A stretch of 5,298 bases of DNA, from the NCBI GenBank assembly GCA_031265345.1, contig JAISCU010000003.1, positions 1 to 5,298 on the forward strand. Reading direction: 5' to 3'. The notes below the pieces were generated by a model, which was not told where the DNA came from, ran no database searches, and saw only the letters and a program-made list of their open reading frames with translations. The DNA comes from Bifidobacteriaceae bacterium. GTDB lineage: Bacteria > Actinomycetota > Actinomycetes > Actinomycetales > WQXJ01. Each line of letters begins with the position of its first letter. The first letter of the stretch is position 1. Positions 3,980 through 5,298 of this stretch are shown in pieces. The position numbers and the translations under genes were made by a program.

Positions 3980-5230
3980 ATGTTGAACAAGACCGTGGCC
4001 GTCTTGGCCGCCGCCGCCCTGATGGCGGGACCCGCCGTCGTTATGCTCGGCGTGGGCCTGCTGGTCGCGCCCGCCCAGGCCGACTGCCTGACCCGCGGCG
4101 GGTTGGGGATCGTCGGGATACCCGACTCGTTGGACGCGGTCCACGCCGACGGCGCCAAAGTCACCCTCAACCGGCCCCAACTGACCCACGCGGCGACGAT
4201 CATCACCGCCGGCGCCCGGATCGAGGGGGTCACCAGGGACGGGATCGCCATCGCGTTGATGGCCGCGTTGACCGAGTCGAGGCTCCGGATGCTCGCGAAC
4301 ACGGGCGCCTATCCCGAGTCCGCCGACTACCCGAACGACGGGGACGCGTCCGACCACGACTCGTTGGGCCTGTTCCAGATGCGGCCGGCCGCCGGGTGGG
4401 GCACCGTCGAGGAGCTGATGGACCCCGACTACCAGGCCAGGGCGTTCTACGGCGGCCCGGCCGGCCCGAACCATCCCTCCCCGCGCGGGCTGCTCGACAT
4501 CCCCGGCTGGCAGACCATGCCGAAGGGCGAGGCCGCGCAAGCCGTCGAGGTGTCCGCCTACCCCGACCGCTACCAGGGCTGGGAGCCCGTCGCCCAGGCC
4601 ATCCTGGCCGCGTTGACCGGCGGCGCCGGCGGCGGGACGGGCTCGCCGGGCGTGCCCCAGGCTGGCGCGGTCGTGGTGCCGCTGCCGGACGGGACCTGGA
4701 CTAGGTCGTCGCCCTACGGGTGGCGGACCCATCCGATCACCGGCACCCGCCGGCTGCACGCCGGGGTGGACCTGTCCGCGCCGGACGGCACGCCGATCAT
4801 GGCCGCCGCGGCCGGTCTGGTCGCCTACTCGGGGCCGTCGTCCGGGTACGGGAACCTGATCCTGATAGAGCACGACATGGGCGGCGAGAAGGTGTTCACG
4901 GGGTACGCGCACATGTGGGACGGGCACCTGCACGTCCAGGCCGGCGACCAGGTGGTCGCCGGGCAGCACATCGCCGACGTCGGGTCGAACGGCTGGTCGA
5001 CCGGCCCGCACCTGCACTTCGAAGTCCGGCCCGGCGGGCCCTGGTCGCCCGCGATAGACCCCGAGCCATGGCTCGCCAGCCACGGCGCGGAGGGGCTCCC
5101 CGGCCCCGGCACGAGCCCCGAAGGCTGCGCCATGAGCGCCGGGGATCGAACACCGCCCAAGCCCCAGGCCGGCATGGCCCCTGCGGCCTCCGGGCACGCC
5201 CGCGCCGCGCGGCAAAAGGAGTCGTCATGA
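3980..5230 (+). CDS. Secreted two-domain peptidoglycan hydrolase: lytic-transglycosylase-like plus M23 peptidase
   Basis: The protein is 416 aa. Residues 1-34 look like a signal peptide: K4, a long hydrophobic run, and a probable cut after APAQA before D35. There is no lipobox at C36. Residues 65-212 resemble a lytic-transglycosylase/lysozyme-like domain: IAIALMAALTESRL carries the likely catalytic E99, DSLGLFQMRP (127-136) is the usual G-L-x-Q motif, and EVSAYPDRYQGWEPVA (190-205) closes it. A Gly-rich hinge (213-224) leads to an M23 (LytM-type) domain, about 230-365, with every key residue: H260 and D264 (H-x-x-x-D), H311 (GYAHM), and H344 and H346 (HLHFEV). By homology H260, D264 and H346 bind zinc, while H311 and H344 act in catalysis. 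The first domain would cut glycan strands and the second peptide cross-bridges, opening the wall for a mating channel, as VirB1-type hydrolases do. The tail (370-416) is Pro/Gly/Ala-rich and probably disordered. Its stop overlaps the next start. Confidence 0.9.
   Translation: MLNKTVAVLAAAALMAGPAVVMLGVGLLVAPAQADCLTRGGLGIVGIPDSLDAVHADGAKVTLNRPQLTHAATIITAGARIEGVTRDGIAIALMAALTESRLRMLANTGAYPESADYPNDGDASDHDSLGLFQMRPAAGWGTVEELMDPDYQARAFYGGPAGPNHPSPRGLLDIPGWQTMPKGEAAQAVEVSAYPDRYQGWEPVAQAILAALTGGAGGGTGSPGVPQAGAVVVPLPDGTWTRSSPYGWRTHPITGTRRLHAGVDLSAPDGTPIMAAAAGLVAYSGPSSGYGNLILIEHDMGGEKVFTGYAHMWDGHLHVQAGDQVVAGQHIADVGSNGWSTGPHLHFEVRPGGPWSPAIDPEPWLASHGAEGLPGPGTSPEGCAMSAGDRTPPKPQAGMAPAASGHARAARQKESS
5215..5221 (+). 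promoter_or_regulatory. Ribosome binding site for the gene at the right edge
   Basis: AAAGGAG lies five bases before the ATG at 5227, inside the last codons of the hydrolase gene. This is a strong site and supports the partial gene that follows. Confidence 0.7.
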
Positions 5231-5298
5231 GCGGGTTGGCTGCGGCGGTCGGCCCGGACTTCACCGCCGTGAACACGACCACCCTCGCGAGGGTCGGC
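5227..5298 (+). CDS. Start of a downstream transfer-operon gene, possibly a small pilin-like membrane protein (partial)
   Basis: Only 24 codons are inside the window. ATG 5227 overlaps the hydrolase stop (ATGA 5227-5230) and has AAAGGAG five bases upstream, so the start is well supported. The visible peptide begins MSGLAAAVGPDFTAVNTTTL and continues ARVG. From memory, the P-D-F-x-x-V-x-x-T-x-x-L pattern recalls the N-termini of small two-helix membrane proteins (DUF6112 type) that follow wall hydrolases in some actinobacterial conjugative elements and are thought to be VirB2/pilin-like. The hydrophobic helices that would confirm this lie beyond the window, so the product assignment is tentative. 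Confidence 0.6.
   Translation, partial: MSGLAAAVGPDFTAVNTTTLARVG

Noticed and set aside
3881..5215. Minus-strand open frame of 444 codons opposite the wall hydrolase gene
   Set aside because: The plus strand encodes two clear enzyme domains with catalytic residues; the antisense frame is compositional.
1..5298. tRNA, rRNA, CRISPR array, insertion sequence or attachment site
   Set aside because: I saw no cloverleaf-like sequence, no spaced direct repeats, no transposase or integrase motifs, and no terminal repeats in the window.

Overview
The window is very GC-rich (about three quarters G+C by eye), with G/C in most third codon positions, GTG and ATG starts, and Ala/Arg/Pro/Gly-rich proteins. 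This points to an actinobacterium; I cannot name the genus. The gene content (ParB-like protein, VirB8-like membrane protein, two-domain wall hydrolase, possible pilin-like gene) looks like part of an integrated conjugative element or conjugative plasmid rather than housekeeping chromosome.

Left block (1-2746, plus strand): five genes chained end to end by four start/stop overlaps. They are the C-terminus of a helix-turn-helix protein, a 149-aa protein of unknown function, a 51-aa small ORF, a 272-aa protein of unknown function, and a 348-aa protein with a ParB/sulfiredoxin-type N-terminal domain. Every junction is a 4-base GTGA or ATGA overlap, so the block reads as one translationally coupled operon. 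No ParA ATPase is visible. Inside the ParB-like gene is a perfect 25-bp palindrome with an AT-rich core made of low-GC codons, which is a good candidate for a DNA-level site.

Middle (2747-3288): a short convergent gap with two small hairpins, then a minus-strand RelB/DinJ-type antitoxin gene with no toxin beside it, then a divergent control region. In that region two promoter-like sequences have their -35 boxes in the two arms of an inverted repeat. The antitoxin promoter is placed so that its mRNA would be leaderless from the second ATG.

Right block (3289-5298, plus strand): a single-pass membrane protein resembling actinobacterial VirB8-like transfer proteins, a secreted hydrolase joining a lytic-transglycosylase-like domain to a complete M23 metallopeptidase domain, and the first 24 codons of another gene overlapping it by ATGA. 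Together these look like the start of a mating-channel operon: a wall-opening enzyme, an inner-membrane scaffold protein and a possible small membrane subunit. The left block would serve maintenance or regulation of the element; that division of labour is inference.
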